Shown here: positions 26,784 to 37,343 of the stretch, in pieces
How positions within the stretch are numbered: position 1 is the first letter of the stretch
How the letters are laid out: each line of letters opens with the position of its first letter
Assembly: GCF_029893585.1 (NCBI RefSeq)
Contig: NZ_JARXYX010000006.1
Span: 186,001 to 250,000, forward strand
Length of the DNA stretch: 64,000 bases
Source of the DNA: Streptomyces sp. LBL
GTDB lineage: Bacteria > Actinomycetota > Actinomycetes > Streptomycetales > Streptomycetaceae
Direction of reading: 5' to 3'
Translations under genes and position numbers: made by a program
The notes under the pieces: model-generated
What the model was told of the DNA's origin: nothing
Seen by the model: the letters and a program-made list of their open reading frames with translations, nothing else
The model's database searches: none

Positions 26784-28409
26784 ATGGGCTTCGCACGGAC
26801 GTGCTCGGTGGCGCTGGTGGGCGTGGAGGGCGTGGTGGTCGAGGTCCAGGCCGACCTCGAACCCGGGGTCGCGGCGTTCACGCTGGTGGGGCTCCCGGAC
26901 AAGAGCCTGACGGAGAGCCGGGACCGGGTTCGGGCCGCGGTGGTGAATTCGGGGGCCGAGTGGCCGCAGAAGAAACTGACGGTGGGGCTCAGCCCGGCCT
27001 CGGTGCCGAAGTCCGGATCTGGGTTCGATCTTGGAATTGCCTGCGCGGTCCTCGGCGCCGCCGAGCGGATCGACCCGCGGGTGCTCGCCGACCTCGTGAT
27101 GATCGGTGAGGTGGGCCTCGACGGACGCGTCCGGCCGGTCCGGGGCATCCTCCCGGCGGTGCTGGCCGCGGCGGACGCCGGCTACGAGCACGTGGTCGTG
27201 CCCGAGTGCGCCGCCGCCGAGGCAGCCCTGGTGCCGGGCGTGTCCGTACTCGGGGTGCGCAGTCTGCGGCAGCTGATCGCGGTCCTCGCGGACGAACCCG
27301 TACCCGAGGAGGAACCCGACGAGCCGGGCCGCCCCGACCCGCTGCTCGCCGGCCTGTGCGTGCCGGGCACGGGCGCGGCCACGGGCATGCACGGCATGGG
27401 TGCCGCCCAGCTCGACCACGGCCACGACCTCGCCGATGTCGTGGGCCAGAGGTCGGCGCGTACGGCGGTGGAGGTCGCCGCGGCGGGCGGACACCACCTT
27501 TTCCTGGAAGGACCGCCAGGAGCCGGCAAGACCATGCTCGCGGAGCGGCTGCCCGCCCTCCTGCCCCGGCTCAGCCGGGAGGAGTCGCTGGAGGTCACGG
27601 CGGTCCACTCGGTGGCGGGGCTGCTGCCCCCGGGCAAGCCCTTGATCGACATCGCCCCCTACTGCGCCCCGCACCACTCGGCGACCATGCAGGCGCTGGT
27701 CGGCGGCGGCCAGCGCGTCGCCCGGCCCGGAGCGGTCTCGCTTTCTCATCGCGGCGTCCTTTTTTTGGATGAAACACCCGAATTCGGCAGTCAGGCTCTG
27801 GACGCTCTCCGGCAGCCCCTGGAGGCGGGGCACGTGGTGATCGCGCGCAGCGCCGGCGTGGTGCGCTTCCCGGCGAAGTTTCTGTTGGTGCTCGCGGCCA
27901 ACCCCTGCCCGTGCGGCCGTTTCTCCCTGACGGGCGACCTGTGCGAGTGCCCGCCTGCGGCGATCCGGCGCTACCAGGCAAGGCTGTCGGGCCCGCTGCT
28001 CGACCGGGTCGACCTGCGCGTCGAGGTGGACCGGGTCACCCGCTCCGAGCTGAGCGGGCGGGGTGCGCGGGGCGAGTCCACAGCGACCGTGGCCGACCGG
28101 GTCCGGGAAGCCAGAGCCCGGGCGCTGGCCCGGCTGGCCGACACTCCCTGGCGCACCAACAGTGAGGTGCCCGGACGTGAGCTGCGCAACCGCTGGCACG
28201 CCGCCCCCGGTGCCATGGGCGAGGCGGAGCGGAGCCTGGAACGGGGCGTGCTGACCGCTCGCGGGCTCGACCGGGTCCTACGCGTGGCCTGGACCGTCGC
28301 CGACCTCGTCGGCCACGACCGTCCCGACGCGACCGACGTCGCCCTGGCCCTGCAACTGCGTACCGGAGTGCCACGCGGCGTTCCCATGGCCATCGGGGCG
28401 CTGACGTGA
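26784..28409 (+). CDS. comM: Mg-chelatase-like AAA+ ATPase ComM/YifB
   Basis: 541 residues: N-terminal ChlI-like Lon-type domain (VVVEVQADLEPGVAAFTLVGLP), an AAA+ domain with Walker A EGPPGAGKTMLAERLP (about 255-270) and Walker B GVLFLDETPEF, a zinc-finger-like insert (NPCPCGRFSLTGDLCECPP), and the C-terminal Mg-chelatase helical domain. In naturally competent bacteria ComM is a branch-migration helicase for transformation; its role in Streptomyces is unknown. Its TGA overlaps the dprA GTG, so the two are probably translated together. Confidence 0.93.
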   Translation: MGFARTCSVALVGVEGVVVEVQADLEPGVAAFTLVGLPDKSLTESRDRVRAAVVNSGAEWPQKKLTVGLSPASVPKSGSGFDLGIACAVLGAAERIDPRVLADLVMIGEVGLDGRVRPVRGILPAVLAAADAGYEHVVVPECAAAEAALVPGVSVLGVRSLRQLIAVLADEPVPEEEPDEPGRPDPLLAGLCVPGTGAATGMHGMGAAQLDHGHDLADVVGQRSARTAVEVAAAGGHHLFLEGPPGAGKTMLAERLPALLPRLSREESLEVTAVHSVAGLLPPGKPLIDIAPYCAPHHSATMQALVGGGQRVARPGAVSLSHRGVLFLDETPEFGSQALDALRQPLEAGHVVIARSAGVVRFPAKFLLVLAANPCPCGRFSLTGDLCECPPAAIRRYQARLSGPLLDRVDLRVEVDRVTRSELSGRGARGESTATVADRVREARARALARLADTPWRTNSEVPGRELRNRWHAAPGAMGEAERSLERGVLTARGLDRVLRVAWTVADLVGHDRPDATDVALALQLRTGVPRGVPMAIGALT

Positions 28410-29566
28410 GCGTCGAGGAGGATCCGCGTGGTGAGCTGCTCGACCGTGTATTCCTCACCCGTGTCATCGAGCCCGGGGACGAGGTCGCCGGGCGGTGGGT
28501 GCGGGAGTTCGGGGTGCGGGAAGTGGTCCGGAGGTTGCGGGACGGCGGGGAGGCGCTGTCGGGGGTGAGCGAGAAGCGGTGGGCCGGTCTGGTTGCTCGG
28601 GCCGCGCGGGCCGAGCCACGGCAGGACCTCGCCGTCGCACGGGCCGCCGGGGTGCGGTTCGTCGGTCCCGGTGACGCCGAGTGGCCCGGACAGCTCGACG
28701 ATCTCGGCGACGCCCGGCCCCTGGGGCTGTGGGTGCGGGGCCGGCCCAGCCTGCGGATGTGGGCGCTCAGGTCGGTGGCGGTCGTCGGCGCCCGCGCCTG
28801 CACCGAGTACGGCGCTCATATGGCGGCCACCCTCGCCGCCGGCCTCGCGGAGCGGGGCTGGGTGGTGGTCTCCGGAGGCGCCTACGGCGTCGACGGGGCC
28901 GCCCACCGTGGCGCCCTCGGCGCGCGCGGCGCCACCGTCGCCGTCCTCGCCTGCGGGGTCGACCGGCCCTACCCGCGCGGGCACACTCAGTTGATCACGA
29001 GGATCGCGGAACAGGGGCTGGTGGTCGGGGAGTTGCCGCCCGGGGACCATCCGACGCCGAGCAGATTCGTGCTGCGGAACCGGGTGATCGCCGCGCTCAC
29101 CCGGGGGACCGTGGTGGTCGAGGCCGCCTATCGGAGCGGTTCCCTGGTCACGGTCCGGGCGGCACGGCGGCTGGGCCGGCACACCATGGGCGTCCCGGGG
29201 CCCGCCACCAGCGGTCTCTCCGCCGGTGTGCACGAGCTGCTGCGGCAGGACGCGGTGCTGGTCACCGACGCCGCGGAGGTCGTCGAACTGGTCGGTGACA
29301 TGGGGGAGCTGGCCCCGGAGCGGCGCGGGCCCGTGCTGCCGCGCGATCTTCTCCACGCCGCCGCCCGGCGGGTTCTGGCCGCTCTGCCGGGGCGTGACAC
29401 GGCGACCGTGGAGGAGATCGCCCGCGGTGCGCAGACCACGCAGGACGACGCCGTCGCGAGACTGTACGAACTCCGAGCACTTGGTTACGTCGAACGACAC
29501 GGCGACGGCTGGAAGTTGACACGCCAGTCAATGATCTTCGTACGGAGTGACCGCCATGGGGGTTGA
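28406..29566 (+). CDS. dprA: DNA processing protein DprA
   Basis: 386 residues: an N-terminal helical region, the Rossmann-like DprA core ([79 protein letters not shown]) and a C-terminal winged helix ([20 protein letters not shown]). DprA loads RecA on single-stranded DNA during transformation. It is coupled to comM and is retained in organisms not known to be naturally competent. Confidence 0.93.
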   Translation: MSVEEDPRGELLDRVFLTRVIEPGDEVAGRWVREFGVREVVRRLRDGGEALSGVSEKRWAGLVARAARAEPRQDLAVARAAGVRFVGPGDAEWPGQLDDLGDARPLGLWVRGRPSLRMWALRSVAVVGARACTEYGAHMAATLAAGLAERGWVVVSGGAYGVDGAAHRGALGARGATVAVLACGVDRPYPRGHTQLITRIAEQGLVVGELPPGDHPTPSRFVLRNRVIAALTRGTVVVEAAYRSGSLVTVRAARRLGRHTMGVPGPATSGLSAGVHELLRQDAVLVTDAAEVVELVGDMGELAPERRGPVLPRDLLHAAARRVLAALPGRDTATVEEIARGAQTTQDDAVARLYELRALGYVERHGDGWKLTRQSMIFVRSDRHGG

Positions 29567-29837
29567 CCGAGCATGTTCGGCCGTCCGGGGGAACCCTGAC
29601 GCCCTTGCAAATCCCCGCAGTTGGTGTGATGCCGCCATCACGCAGAGCGAGGGGTGCGCCTCGGTGGGGCGTCCAGCGGAACGTATCTTCGTACGGCCCG
29701 AGCCAGGTCGTTCGCACACCGCGACACGTCAGTCACGCTACGCTCACGAGGATTCCGACGAGGACAGGCAACTCGGCATCAGGCCGACAGCTCCCCCAGG
29801 CAGTACCACTTCGCAGCAGAACGGCACAAGGCGACGT

Positions 29838-30680
29838 ATGCCCCAGCACACCTCCGGGTCCGACCGGGCGGCGCAACCCCCAGCCGCCCGCGAGGGCGGC
29901 AGCGTGCGGCCGCCCGCTCCCTCGACGCTCGAGGAGCTGTGGCGGTCGTACAAGGCGACGGGGGACGAGCGGCTGCGCGAGCAGCTGATCCTGCACTACT
30001 CGCCGCTCGTGAAGTACGTGGCGGGACGGGTGAGTGTCGGGCTTCCGCCCAATGTGGAGCAGGCCGACTTCGTGTCCTCCGGCGTTTTCGGGCTGATCGA
30101 CGCGATCGAGAAGTTCGATGTCGACCGGGAGATCAAGTTCGAGACGTACGCGATCACCCGGATCCGGGGCGCCATGATCGACGAGCTGCGGGCGCTGGAC
30201 TGGATCCCGCGGTCGGTGCGGCAGAAGGCGCGCAACGTCGAGCGAGCGTACGCGACGCTGGAGGCGCAGCTCAGACGGACGCCGAGCGAGGTGGAGGTGG
30301 CCGCCGAGATGGGGATCGCGGTGGACGATCTCCATGCCGTCTTCAGTCAGTTGTCGCTGGCCAACGTGGTGGCCCTGGAGGAGCTGCTGCACGTCGGCGG
30401 CGAGGGCGGCGACCGGCTCAGCCTCATGGACACGCTGGAGGACACGGCTGCCGACAACCCCGTCGAGGTGGCCGAGGGCCGGGAGCTGCGGCGGTTTCTG
30501 GCGCGGGCGATCAACACACTGCCCGAGCGGGAGAAGACCGTCGTGACGCTCTACTACTACGAGGGGCTCACACTCGCGGAGATCGGGAACGTGCTGGGGG
30601 TCACCGAGAGCCGGGTGAGTCAGATTCACACCAAGTCCGTGCTGCAGTTGCGGGCGAAGCTGGCCGGCTTTGGTCGTTGA
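29838..30680 (+). CDS. whiG: Sporulation sigma factor WhiG
   Basis: 280 residues, the length of S. coelicolor WhiG. FliA-type sigma factor needed to commit aerial hyphae to sporulation. Region 2 ([54 protein letters not shown]), region 3 ([14 protein letters not shown]) and region 4 ([23 protein letters not shown]) are all intact. ATG 29838 has AAGG upstream. It is preceded by a 271-base spacer without recognised genes, which should contain its promoter. Confidence 0.97.
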   Translation: MPQHTSGSDRAAQPPAAREGGSVRPPAPSTLEELWRSYKATGDERLREQLILHYSPLVKYVAGRVSVGLPPNVEQADFVSSGVFGLIDAIEKFDVDREIKFETYAITRIRGAMIDELRALDWIPRSVRQKARNVERAYATLEAQLRRTPSEVEVAAEMGIAVDDLHAVFSQLSLANVVALEELLHVGGEGGDRLSLMDTLEDTAADNPVEVAEGRELRRFLARAINTLPEREKTVVTLYYYEGLTLAEIGNVLGVTESRVSQIHTKSVLQLRAKLAGFGR

Positions 30681-30750
30681 CCTGGCCGGATGAGGCCAGG
30701 TCCGGTGCCGGGACTCCCCTCCGGGGTGGTCCGTCCGTAAAGTGGTTGAC

Positions 30751-31332
30751 GTGCCAAGGATTCGAGCGGCCTCCGTGGCCGAGCACCGGTCGATGCAGCG
30801 AGCCGCCCTGCTGGACGCGGCTCGTTCCCTGTTGTCCGAAGGCGGGACGGAGGCGCTGACCTTCCCCGCCCTCGCCGAGCGGACGGGGCTTGCCCGGTCG
30901 TCCGTGTACGAGTACTTCCGGTCGCGGGCCGCGGTGGTCGAGGAGCTGTGCGAGGTCGACTTTCCCGTCTGGGCGGCGGAGGTGTCGGCGACGATGGCCG
31001 CGGCGGACGGCCCGGAGGCCAAGGTCGAGGCGTATGTGCGGCAGCAGCTGGCGTTGGTCGGGGACAGGCGCCACCGGGCTGTGGTCGCCATCTCCGTGAG
31101 TGAACTGGACGGGGGGGCCCGGGAGAAGATCCGGGCCGCGCACGGGGGGTTGGTCGCGATGATCGTGGAGGCTCTGGGGGAGATGGGGCACGCGCAACCT
31201 CGGATGGCCGCGATGCTGCTGCAAGGGATGGTCGACGCGGCTGTGCGGAGGATCGAGCTGGGTGCGGCGGAGGAGCCATCGGTGATCACGGAGGCCGCCG
31301 TGGGGATGGCTTTGCGGGCTGTACGGGGCTGA
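30751..31332 (+). CDS. TetR-family transcriptional regulator
   Basis: About 193 residues: N-terminal TetR HTH (QRAALLDAARSLLSEGGTEALTFPALAERTGLARSSVYEYFRSR core, quoted only in outline) and a helical ligand domain. Target and ligand are unknown. It is in the conserved position after whiG. GTG 30751 gives MPRIRAAS; an in-frame GTG nine bases earlier is possible, and neither has a strong ribosome-binding site. Confidence 0.85.
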   Translation: MPRIRAASVAEHRSMQRAALLDAARSLLSEGGTEALTFPALAERTGLARSSVYEYFRSRAAVVEELCEVDFPVWAAEVSATMAAADGPEAKVEAYVRQQLALVGDRRHRAVVAISVSELDGGAREKIRAAHGGLVAMIVEALGEMGHAQPRMAAMLLQGMVDAAVRRIELGAAEEPSVITEAAVGMALRAVRG

Positions 31333-31366
31333 CGTCGGCTCCTGCGGGGCCGACGTGGGCCCCGCA
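31332..31366. terminator. Competing hairpins between the TetR and M23 genes
   Basis: ACGTCGGC (31332-31339) pairs with GCCGACGT (31349-31356), while TGCGGGGC (31343-31350) pairs with GCCCCGCA (31359-31366). The two stems overlap and exclude each other. They lie between convergent genes and probably form a bidirectional terminator. Confidence 0.55.
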
Positions 31367-31408
31367 TCCCTGCCCTTGTGTGCGGCTGGGGCGGCCGGCG
31401 TGGACCGG

Positions 31409-32011
31409 CTACCCCGGTAGCGGTACGTCGATCACCGGCAGGAGCCTCGACGGGCCCTGGTGCAACAGCCACGTCGGCAACAGCGACAGCGGGTCCAGGT
31501 AGGTCTCGCCTCGCCGCAGGCCCCAGTGGAGGCACATGGTCGCGCAATGTGAACCCGCCTGTTCCACCGTGCCGATCACCTCGCCCGCGGCGACCTCGTC
31601 GCCCCTCGACACCGACGCCCGTACCGGCTCGTACGTCGTGCGCAGCGGTGGGTCGCCCGTCCCCGTCAGCTCCACCGAGACGACACCCTTGCCCGCGACC
31701 CTGCCCGCGAAGGAGACCCGGCCCGCCGCCACCGCCCGTACCGGGGTGCCGGGCGGCGCTGACAGGTCCACGCCCCGGTGGCCGCGGCCGTACGTCGTCG
31801 CCGGGGGCTCCCAGCCGCGGAGGACCGGCGGGTTGAGGCCCACGGGCCAGGTGCGGCCGATGGCCGGTACCGTCGTGTCCGTGGCCGCCGGGCCCAGGGA
31901 GATCCGCTCGCCGCCGGGCCGGACCGTGCAGGTCAACAGCGCCGCCGTCAGCAGCGACAGCACCACCGGACACGTACGCCCCCGGACACCCGCGCATCGT
32001 TTCGCTCGCAT
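31409..32011 (-). CDS. Secreted M23-family peptidase
   Basis: 200 residues: a basic start and hydrophobic signal segment ([15 protein letters not shown]), then a LytM domain with [21 protein letters not shown] (HxxxD zinc ligands) and CLHWGLR (HxH position). Family members cut peptidoglycan cross-bridges, though some are catalytically inactive. ATG 32009-32011 places the signal peptide at the N-terminus; longer reading would add unlikely residues. Convergent with the TetR gene, divergent from rpsB. Confidence 0.85.
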   Translation of the reverse strand: MRAKRCAGVRGRTCPVVLSLLTAALLTCTVRPGGERISLGPAATDTTVPAIGRTWPVGLNPPVLRGWEPPATTYGRGHRGVDLSAPPGTPVRAVAAGRVSFAGRVAGKGVVSVELTGTGDPPLRTTYEPVRASVSRGDEVAAGEVIGTVEQAGSHCATMCLHWGLRRGETYLDPLSLLPTWLLHQGPSRLLPVIDVPLPG

Positions 32012-32052
32012 GCGAGAACCGTCCCGCAACCGCCCGGAGGACGGCCCGGACC

Positions 32053-32079
32053 TGTGGACAACTTCCCCGTTGTGGACAA
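32053..32079 (-). promoter_or_regulatory. Two perfect DnaA-box sequences
   Basis: TGTGGACAA occurs at 32053-32061 and 32071-32079; its complement, TTGTCCACA, is the Streptomyces DnaA-box sequence. The two copies have the same orientation and an 18-base period. They lie between the divergent M23 and rpsB genes, 205-230 bases before rpsB. Confidence 0.55.
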
Positions 32080-32283
32080 CGGCGTCACCCGGTACCGCGC
32101 GGGTCCCGTACACTTCTTCTGGCGATCCGGGTCACCGGGTCGACTTCGCACGCCCCGCCACCAGACCGTCACATGGTCGGTGTCAGCGCCTCTCGGTCCC
32201 CAGCGGCAAGGCGCATCACGGGCGTCAGGCGCGAGTGCCGTCCGGCACCCGCGGCACAACCGAGAACACCAAGGAGAACGGCC

Positions 32284-33243
32284 ATGGCCGTCGTCACGAT
32301 GCGGGAGCTGCTGGAAAGCGGCGTCCACTTCGGTCACCAGACCCGTCGTTGGAACCCGAAGATGAAGCGTTTCATCTTCACGGAGCGCAACGGCATCTAC
32401 ATCATCGACCTGCTCCAGTCGCTGTCGTACATCGACCGCGCCTACGAGTTCGTCAAGGAGACCGTCGCCCACGGCGGCACGGTCATGTTCGTCGGCACGA
32501 AGAAGCAGGCGCAGGAGGCCATCGCCGAGCAGGCCACCCGCGTCGGCATGCCCTACGTCAACCAGCGCTGGCTGGGCGGCATGCTCACCAACTTCTCGAC
32601 CGTGTACAAGCGTCTGCAGCGCCTCAAGGAGCTTGAGCAGATCGACTTCGAGGACGTCGCCGCGTCCGGTCTGACCAAGAAGGAGCTTCTCGTGCTCTCG
32701 CGCGAGAAGGCCAAGCTGGAGAAGACCCTCGGTGGTATCCGCGAGATGTCCAAGGTGCCCAGCGCCGTCTGGATCGTGGACACCAAGAAGGAGCACATCG
32801 CGGTCGGCGAGGCCCGGAAGCTCAACATCCCGGTCGTCGCCATCCTCGACACCAACTGCGACCCCGACGAGGTCGACTACAAGATCCCGGGCAATGACGA
32901 CGCGATCCGCTCCGTCACCCTGCTCACCCGTGTGATCGCCGACGCGGTCGCCGAGGGTCTGATCTCCCGCTCCGGTGTCGCCACCGAGGGCAAGGGCGAG
33001 AAGGCCGCGGGCGAGCCGCTGGCCGCGTGGGAGCGCGACCTGCTCGAGGGTGAGAAGAAGGCGGACGAGGCTGAGGCTCCGGCCGCTGAGGCCGCTGCCG
33101 CCGAGGCGCCCGCCGCTGAGGCTCCGGCTGCTGAGGCTCCGGCCGAGGCTGCCGAGGAGGCCCCCGCCACTGAGGCTCCGGCCGAGGCCCCCGCTGCTGA
33201 GGCCGCCACCGAGGCCCCTGCCGCGGACGCCGAGCAGGCCTGA
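32284..33243 (+). CDS. rpsB: 30S ribosomal protein S2
   Basis: 319 residues; S2 core ([56 protein letters not shown]) plus an actinobacterial low-complexity tail of about 60 residues made of Ala, Glu and Pro, with repeats of [10 protein letters not shown] 32284 with AAGGAG eight bases upstream. tsf follows after a 94-base spacer with a strong hairpin. Confidence 0.97.
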   Translation: MAVVTMRELLESGVHFGHQTRRWNPKMKRFIFTERNGIYIIDLLQSLSYIDRAYEFVKETVAHGGTVMFVGTKKQAQEAIAEQATRVGMPYVNQRWLGGMLTNFSTVYKRLQRLKELEQIDFEDVAASGLTKKELLVLSREKAKLEKTLGGIREMSKVPSAVWIVDTKKEHIAVGEARKLNIPVVAILDTNCDPDEVDYKIPGNDDAIRSVTLLTRVIADAVAEGLISRSGVATEGKGEKAAGEPLAAWERDLLEGEKKADEAEAPAAEAAAAEAPAAEAPAAEAPAEAAEEAPATEAPAEAPAAEAATEAPAADAEQA

Positions 33244-33265
33244 CCCCTCACCATCTTCGGGTTCT

Positions 33266-33297
33266 GGACGGCGGGGACCACAAAGTCCCCGCCGTCC
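33266..33297 (+). terminator. rpsB-tsf intergenic hairpin (attenuator)
   Basis: GGACGGCGGGGAC, loop CACAAA, GTCCCCGCCGTCC: perfect 13-bp stem 22 bases after the rpsB stop. As I recall, an attenuator has been described in this spacer in streptomycetes; it would lower tsf relative to rpsB expression. Confidence 0.8.
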
Positions 33298-33337
33298 GGC
33301 CCGTAGATCTTCAGACTTCGAGAGAGATTCCAGAATC

Positions 33338-34174
33338 ATGGCGAACTACACCGCCGCCGACGTCAAGAAGCTTCGTGAGCTCACCGGCGCCGGCATGATG
33401 GACTGCAAGAAGGCGCTGGACGAGGCCGAGGGCATCGTCGAGAAGGCCGTCGAGGCGCTTCGTATCAAGGGCCAGAAGGGCGTCGCCAAGCGCGAGGGCC
33501 GCTCCGCCGAGAACGGCGCCGTGGTCTCGATCATCGCCGACGACAACTCCTCCGGCGTCCTCGTCGAGCTGAAGTGCGAGACGGACTTCGTCGCCAAGGG
33601 CGACAAGTTCCAGGCCGTCGCCACCGCGATCGCCGAGCACGTCGCCAAGAGCCCCTACGCCGACCTGGAGGCCCTGCTCGCCTCCGAGATCGAGCCCGGC
33701 AAGACCGTTCAGGCGTTCGTGGACGAGGCCAACGCCACGCTGGGCGAGAAGATCGTCCTGGACCGCTTCTCGCAGTTCGCGGACGGCTTCGTGTCGGCGT
33801 ACATGCACCGCACCATGCCCGACCTGCCGCCGCAGATCGGCGTCCTGGTCGAGCTGGACAAGCCCAACGCCGAGATCGCCAAGGGTGTCGCCCAGCACAT
33901 CGCCGCCTTCGCGCCGAAGTACCTCTCCAAGGACGACGTGCCAGCCGAGGTCGTCGAGTCCGAGCGCCGCGTCGCCGAGGAGACCACCCGCGCCGAGGGC
34001 AAGCCCGAGGCCGCCCTGCCGAAGATCGTCGAGGGTCGCCTCAACGGCTTCTTCAAGGACGCCACGCTGCTCGGCCAGCCGTACGCGCTCGACAACAAGA
34101 AGTCGGTCCAGAAGGTTCTGGACGAGGCCGGTGTCACCCTGAAGCGCTTCACGCGCATCAAGGTCGGCATCTGA
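33338..34174 (+). CDS. tsf: Elongation factor Ts
   Basis: 278 residues; nucleotide exchange factor for EF-Tu. N-terminal UBA-like domain and signature ([30 protein letters not shown]), [15 protein letters not shown], and C-terminal core ending [14 protein letters not shown] 33338 follows GAGAGA. Linked to rpsB through the attenuator-like hairpin. Confidence 0.97.
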   Translation: MANYTAADVKKLRELTGAGMMDCKKALDEAEGIVEKAVEALRIKGQKGVAKREGRSAENGAVVSIIADDNSSGVLVELKCETDFVAKGDKFQAVATAIAEHVAKSPYADLEALLASEIEPGKTVQAFVDEANATLGEKIVLDRFSQFADGFVSAYMHRTMPDLPPQIGVLVELDKPNAEIAKGVAQHIAAFAPKYLSKDDVPAEVVESERRVAEETTRAEGKPEAALPKIVEGRLNGFFKDATLLGQPYALDNKKSVQKVLDEAGVTLKRFTRIKVGI

Positions 34175-34217
34175 GTCCGTACCGCGCTCGACGCGCGACC
34201 CCGATAGGGTCGTAGGT

Positions 34218-34260
34218 GTCGTCCGCGTACGCCCTCACGCACGCGTGCGTGCGGGACGAC
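34218..34260 (+). terminator. Hairpin after tsf
   Basis: Outer arms GTCGTCC (34218-34224) and GGACGAC (34254-34260) enclose a perfect 16-base palindrome, CACGCACGCGTGCGTG (34236-34251). A second terminator-like hairpin follows within 20 bases. Confidence 0.55.
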
Positions 34261-34277
34261 AGCAGATCTGACGAGGA

Positions 34278-34325
34278 GGCCATTGCCGCGCATGGGATGC
34301 GAACGACACCCCACCGGCAATGGCC
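34278..34325 (+). terminator. Terminator between tsf and pyrH
   Basis: GGCCATTGCC (34278-34287) and GGCAATGGCC (34316-34325) form a perfect 10-bp stem with a 28-base loop. TTCTTC follows directly, close to an intrinsic terminator tail. Confidence 0.65.
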
Positions 34326-34364
34326 TTCTTCGCATGTGCATCACGTGAAAGAGGCGGGATCTCC

Positions 34365-35123
34365 ATGACCACCAAGGCTCAGAAGAGCGACGACGGCAAT
34401 GTGAGCGGGCGGTTTCTGCTGAAGCTGTCCGGAGAGGCCTTCGCCGGCGGCGGCGGCCTGGGTGTCGACCCCGACGTGGTGCACAAGATCGCCCGCGAGA
34501 TCGCGGCCGTCGTGCGCGACGGCGCGCAGATCGCCGTCGTCATCGGCGGCGGCAACTTCTTCCGCGGTGCGGAGCTCCAGCAGCGCGGCATGGACCGGGC
34601 CCGCTCCGACTACATGGGCATGCTCGGTACGGTCATGAACTGCCTCGCCCTCCAGGATTTCCTGGAGAAGGAGGGCATCGACAGCCGGGTGCAGACCGCC
34701 ATCACCATGGGGCAGGTGGCCGAGCCGTACATCCCGCTGCGTGCCGTGCGCCACCTGGAGAAGGGGCGCGTGGTCATCTTCGGTGCCGGTATGGGCATGC
34801 CGTACTTCTCCACCGACACCACCGCAGCCCAGCGCGCCCTGGAGATCGACGCCGAGGCGCTGCTGATGGGCAAGAACGGCGTGGACGGGGTCTACGACTC
34901 CGACCCGAAGACCAACCGCGAGGCCGTCAAGTTCGACTCGCTCAGCTACAGCGAGGTCATCACCCGCGACCTCAAGGTCGCGGACATGACCGCGATCACC
35001 CTGTGCCGTGACAACAAGCTCCCGATCCTGGTGTTCGAGCTTCTGGCGGAGGGCAATATCGCGCGCGCCGTCAAGGGTGAGAAGATCGGCACGCTTGTGG
35101 GTGACCAGGGCAGCCGGGACTGA
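34365..35123 (+). CDS. pyrH: UMP kinase
   Basis: 252 residues; converts UMP to UDP and is usually feedback-controlled by UTP and GTP. Amino-acid-kinase fold with [58 protein letters not shown] and [15 protein letters not shown] 34365 lies 12 bases after GAGGCGGG. First gene of pyrH-frr-cdsA. Confidence 0.96.
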   Translation: MTTKAQKSDDGNVSGRFLLKLSGEAFAGGGGLGVDPDVVHKIAREIAAVVRDGAQIAVVIGGGNFFRGAELQQRGMDRARSDYMGMLGTVMNCLALQDFLEKEGIDSRVQTAITMGQVAEPYIPLRAVRHLEKGRVVIFGAGMGMPYFSTDTTAAQRALEIDAEALLMGKNGVDGVYDSDPKTNREAVKFDSLSYSEVITRDLKVADMTAITLCRDNKLPILVFELLAEGNIARAVKGEKIGTLVGDQGSRD

Positions 35124-35290
35124 CGACCCGGCAGCCATCCCGCCCGGGGGACGGACGGGACGGACCCTGACCGGGGGATGGACAATGTCCTGCCGGTCGG
35201 GAAACGTGCACAAGAAGACGCGACGCAGCCGACCGCCGCCCTCACCGAGGAACCGCGGCCGGGCCTACTCAAGACACGCAGGAGCAATTG

Positions 35291-35848
35291 GTGATCGAAG
35301 AGACCCTCCTCGAGGCCGAGGAGAAGATGGAGAAGGCCGTCGTGGTTGCCAAGGAGGACTTCGCCGCGATCCGCACCGGCCGTGCGCACCCGGCGATGTT
35401 CAACAAGATCGTGGCCGACTACTACGGTGCGCTGACGCCGATCAACCAGCTGGCTTCGTTCTCCGTGCCGGAGCCGCGCATGGCGGTCGTGACCCCGTTC
35501 GACAAGAGCGCGCTGCGCAACATCGAGCAGGCGATCCGCGACTCCGACCTGGGCGTCAACCCGAGCAACGACGGCAACATCATCCGCGTGGTGTTCCCCG
35601 AGCTCACCGAGGAGCGCCGCCGCGACTACATCAAGGTCGCCCGGACCAAGGCCGAGGACAGCAAGGTCTCCATCCGAGCGGTGCGCCGCAAGGCCAAGGA
35701 CGCCATCGACAAGGCCGTCAAGGACGGCGACGTCGGTGAGGACGAGGGCCGCCGTGCGGAGAAGGAGCTCGACGACACCACCCACAAGTACGTCGCCCAG
35801 GTGGACGAGCTCCTCAAGCACAAGGAAGCCGAGCTGCTCGAGGTCTGA
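35291..35848 (+). CDS. frr: Ribosome recycling factor
   Basis: 185 residues, normal length; splits post-termination ribosomes with EF-G. Conserved [60 protein letters not shown] 35291 has AGGAG six bases upstream; the TTG three bases before is too close. The stop shares a base with the cdsA ATG. Confidence 0.96.
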   Translation: MIEETLLEAEEKMEKAVVVAKEDFAAIRTGRAHPAMFNKIVADYYGALTPINQLASFSVPEPRMAVVTPFDKSALRNIEQAIRDSDLGVNPSNDGNIIRVVFPELTEERRRDYIKVARTKAEDSKVSIRAVRRKAKDAIDKAVKDGDVGEDEGRRAEKELDDTTHKYVAQVDELLKHKEAELLEV

Positions 35849-37053
35849 TGAACGACTCTTCCTGGGGCGCTCCGCCACAAGCCGGGTCACCCCCCGGGTC
35901 GCATGCCGGTTCACCAGCCGGGGCACCTGCCGGGTATTGGGGACCGTCCGACCAGAGGCCTGTCCAGGGGGCTGCCCCGGCGGGTCCGGCGTACGATGCG
36001 CATGACGCGCAGCACACTCGCCCCATGCCCGTCGTGCCCGACGAACCCGGGTACGGCTCAGACCAGGATGACGTCCGGGGGGCCGCTCGGGCGGGCGGCC
36101 CCTTGTTCCGCGACGACACGCCGCAGGTCCTGTCCCATGGGCCTTACGACACGCCGCAGGCGCGGCCCTACGGGACGGCGCCGCAGAATCCGGAGCCCAT
36201 GCCCGACGCCTCGCAGCCGGCGTCCGCGCCGCAGAAGAAGAGCGCGGGCCGTGACCTGGGTGCGGCCATAGGGGTCGGGGTCGGACTCGGTGTGGTGATC
36301 GTCGCCTCCCTGTTCGTCGTCAAGGCCGTCTTCGTCGGCGTGATAGCGGTCGCCGTGGTCGTCGGCCTGTGGGAGCTGACCAGTCGGCTGGAGGAGCGCA
36401 AGGGCATCAAGGCGCCCCTCGTCCCGCTCGCGGTCGGCGGCGCGGCCATGGTCGTCTCGGGGTACGCCCGGGGCGCCGAGGGCGCCTGGATCGCGATGGC
36501 GCTCACCGCGCTGGCCGTCCTGGCGTGGCGGATGACGGAACCGCCGGAGGGCTACCTCAAGGACGTCACGGCGGGTGTCTTCGCGGCCTTCTACGTCCCG
36601 TTCCTGGCCACCTTCGTCGCCATGATGCTGACCGCCGACGACGGACCGCGTCGCGTGCTGACGTTCCTGCTCCTGACCGTCGTCAGCGACACCGGCGCGT
36701 ACGCCGTCGGCTGGCGCTTCGGCAAGCACAAGCTCGCTCCGCGGATCAGCCCCGGCAAGACCCGCGAGGGCCTGCTGGGCGCGGTGTCGTTCGCGATGGT
36801 GGCGGGCGCGTTGTGCATGCAGTTCCTGATCGACGACGGCACCTGGTGGCAGGGTCTGCTGCTCGGCTTCGCGGTCGCGGCCACGGCCACGCTGGGCGAT
36901 CTGGGCGAGTCGATGATCAAGCGGGACCTGGGCATCAAGGACATGGGCTCACTGCTGCCGGGCCACGGCGGAATCATGGACCGGCTGGACTCGCTTCTGC
37001 CGACGGCTCCTGTGGTGTGGCTGCTGCTGGTGATCTTCGTCGGGTCGGGCTGA
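35848..37053 (+). CDS. cdsA: Phosphatidate cytidylyltransferase (CDP-diacylglycerol synthase)
   Basis: 401 residues; makes CDP-diacylglycerol for phospholipid synthesis. The first ~130 residues are a Pro/Gly/Ala-rich cytoplasmic extension absent from the E. coli enzyme. About eight membrane segments follow, with the CdsA signature toward the end ([19 protein letters not shown], then MDRLDS). ATG overlaps the frr stop by one base. Confidence 0.95.
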   Translation: MNDSSWGAPPQAGSPPGSHAGSPAGAPAGYWGPSDQRPVQGAAPAGPAYDAHDAQHTRPMPVVPDEPGYGSDQDDVRGAARAGGPLFRDDTPQVLSHGPYDTPQARPYGTAPQNPEPMPDASQPASAPQKKSAGRDLGAAIGVGVGLGVVIVASLFVVKAVFVGVIAVAVVVGLWELTSRLEERKGIKAPLVPLAVGGAAMVVSGYARGAEGAWIAMALTALAVLAWRMTEPPEGYLKDVTAGVFAAFYVPFLATFVAMMLTADDGPRRVLTFLLLTVVSDTGAYAVGWRFGKHKLAPRISPGKTREGLLGAVSFAMVAGALCMQFLIDDGTWWQGLLLGFAVAATATLGDLGESMIKRDLGIKDMGSLLPGHGGIMDRLDSLLPTAPVVWLLLVIFVGSG

Positions 37054-37054
37054 C

Positions 37055-37086
37055 CGTGGGGCCCTCGCTTCGGCGGGGGCCCCACG
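37055..37086 (+). terminator. Terminator after cdsA
   Basis: CGTGGGGCCC (37055-37064) and GGGCCCCACG (37077-37086), 12-base loop, starting two bases after the cdsA stop. Confidence 0.75.
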
Positions 37087-37202
37087 CGTTCCGGGTGAGG
37101 TGTCATGGGCCCCTGCCACCTACCGGAACGGCGGTTCAGCGCGGTCCGTGCGGACCGGATCCGTATGGACAGAGCAGTGATCACGGCATCCTCGCTTCAG
37201 AG

Positions 37203-37246
37203 CTGGGCCGTCCCTGGGCCGTCCCTGGGCCGTCCCTGGGCCGTCC
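37203..37246. repeat. 11-bp tandem repeat, four perfect copies
   Basis: CTGGGCCGTCC repeated four times without mismatch, about 100 bases before rlmN and after the cdsA terminator. Confidence 0.95.
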
Positions 37247-37343
37247 GAGGCCGACCACAGCTGACAGACGGCACCCACGGGTGACCACCCCCACCCCGCA
37301 CTGGCCTGGGCTGCCGGAGTTGATCTGCGACACTGGACGGGTT

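Noticed and set aside
32053..32079. Replication origin suggested by DnaA boxes
   Set aside because: Only two boxes, no dnaA/dnaN/gyrB neighbours and no A+T-rich unwinding region; kept only as a regulatory-site candidate.
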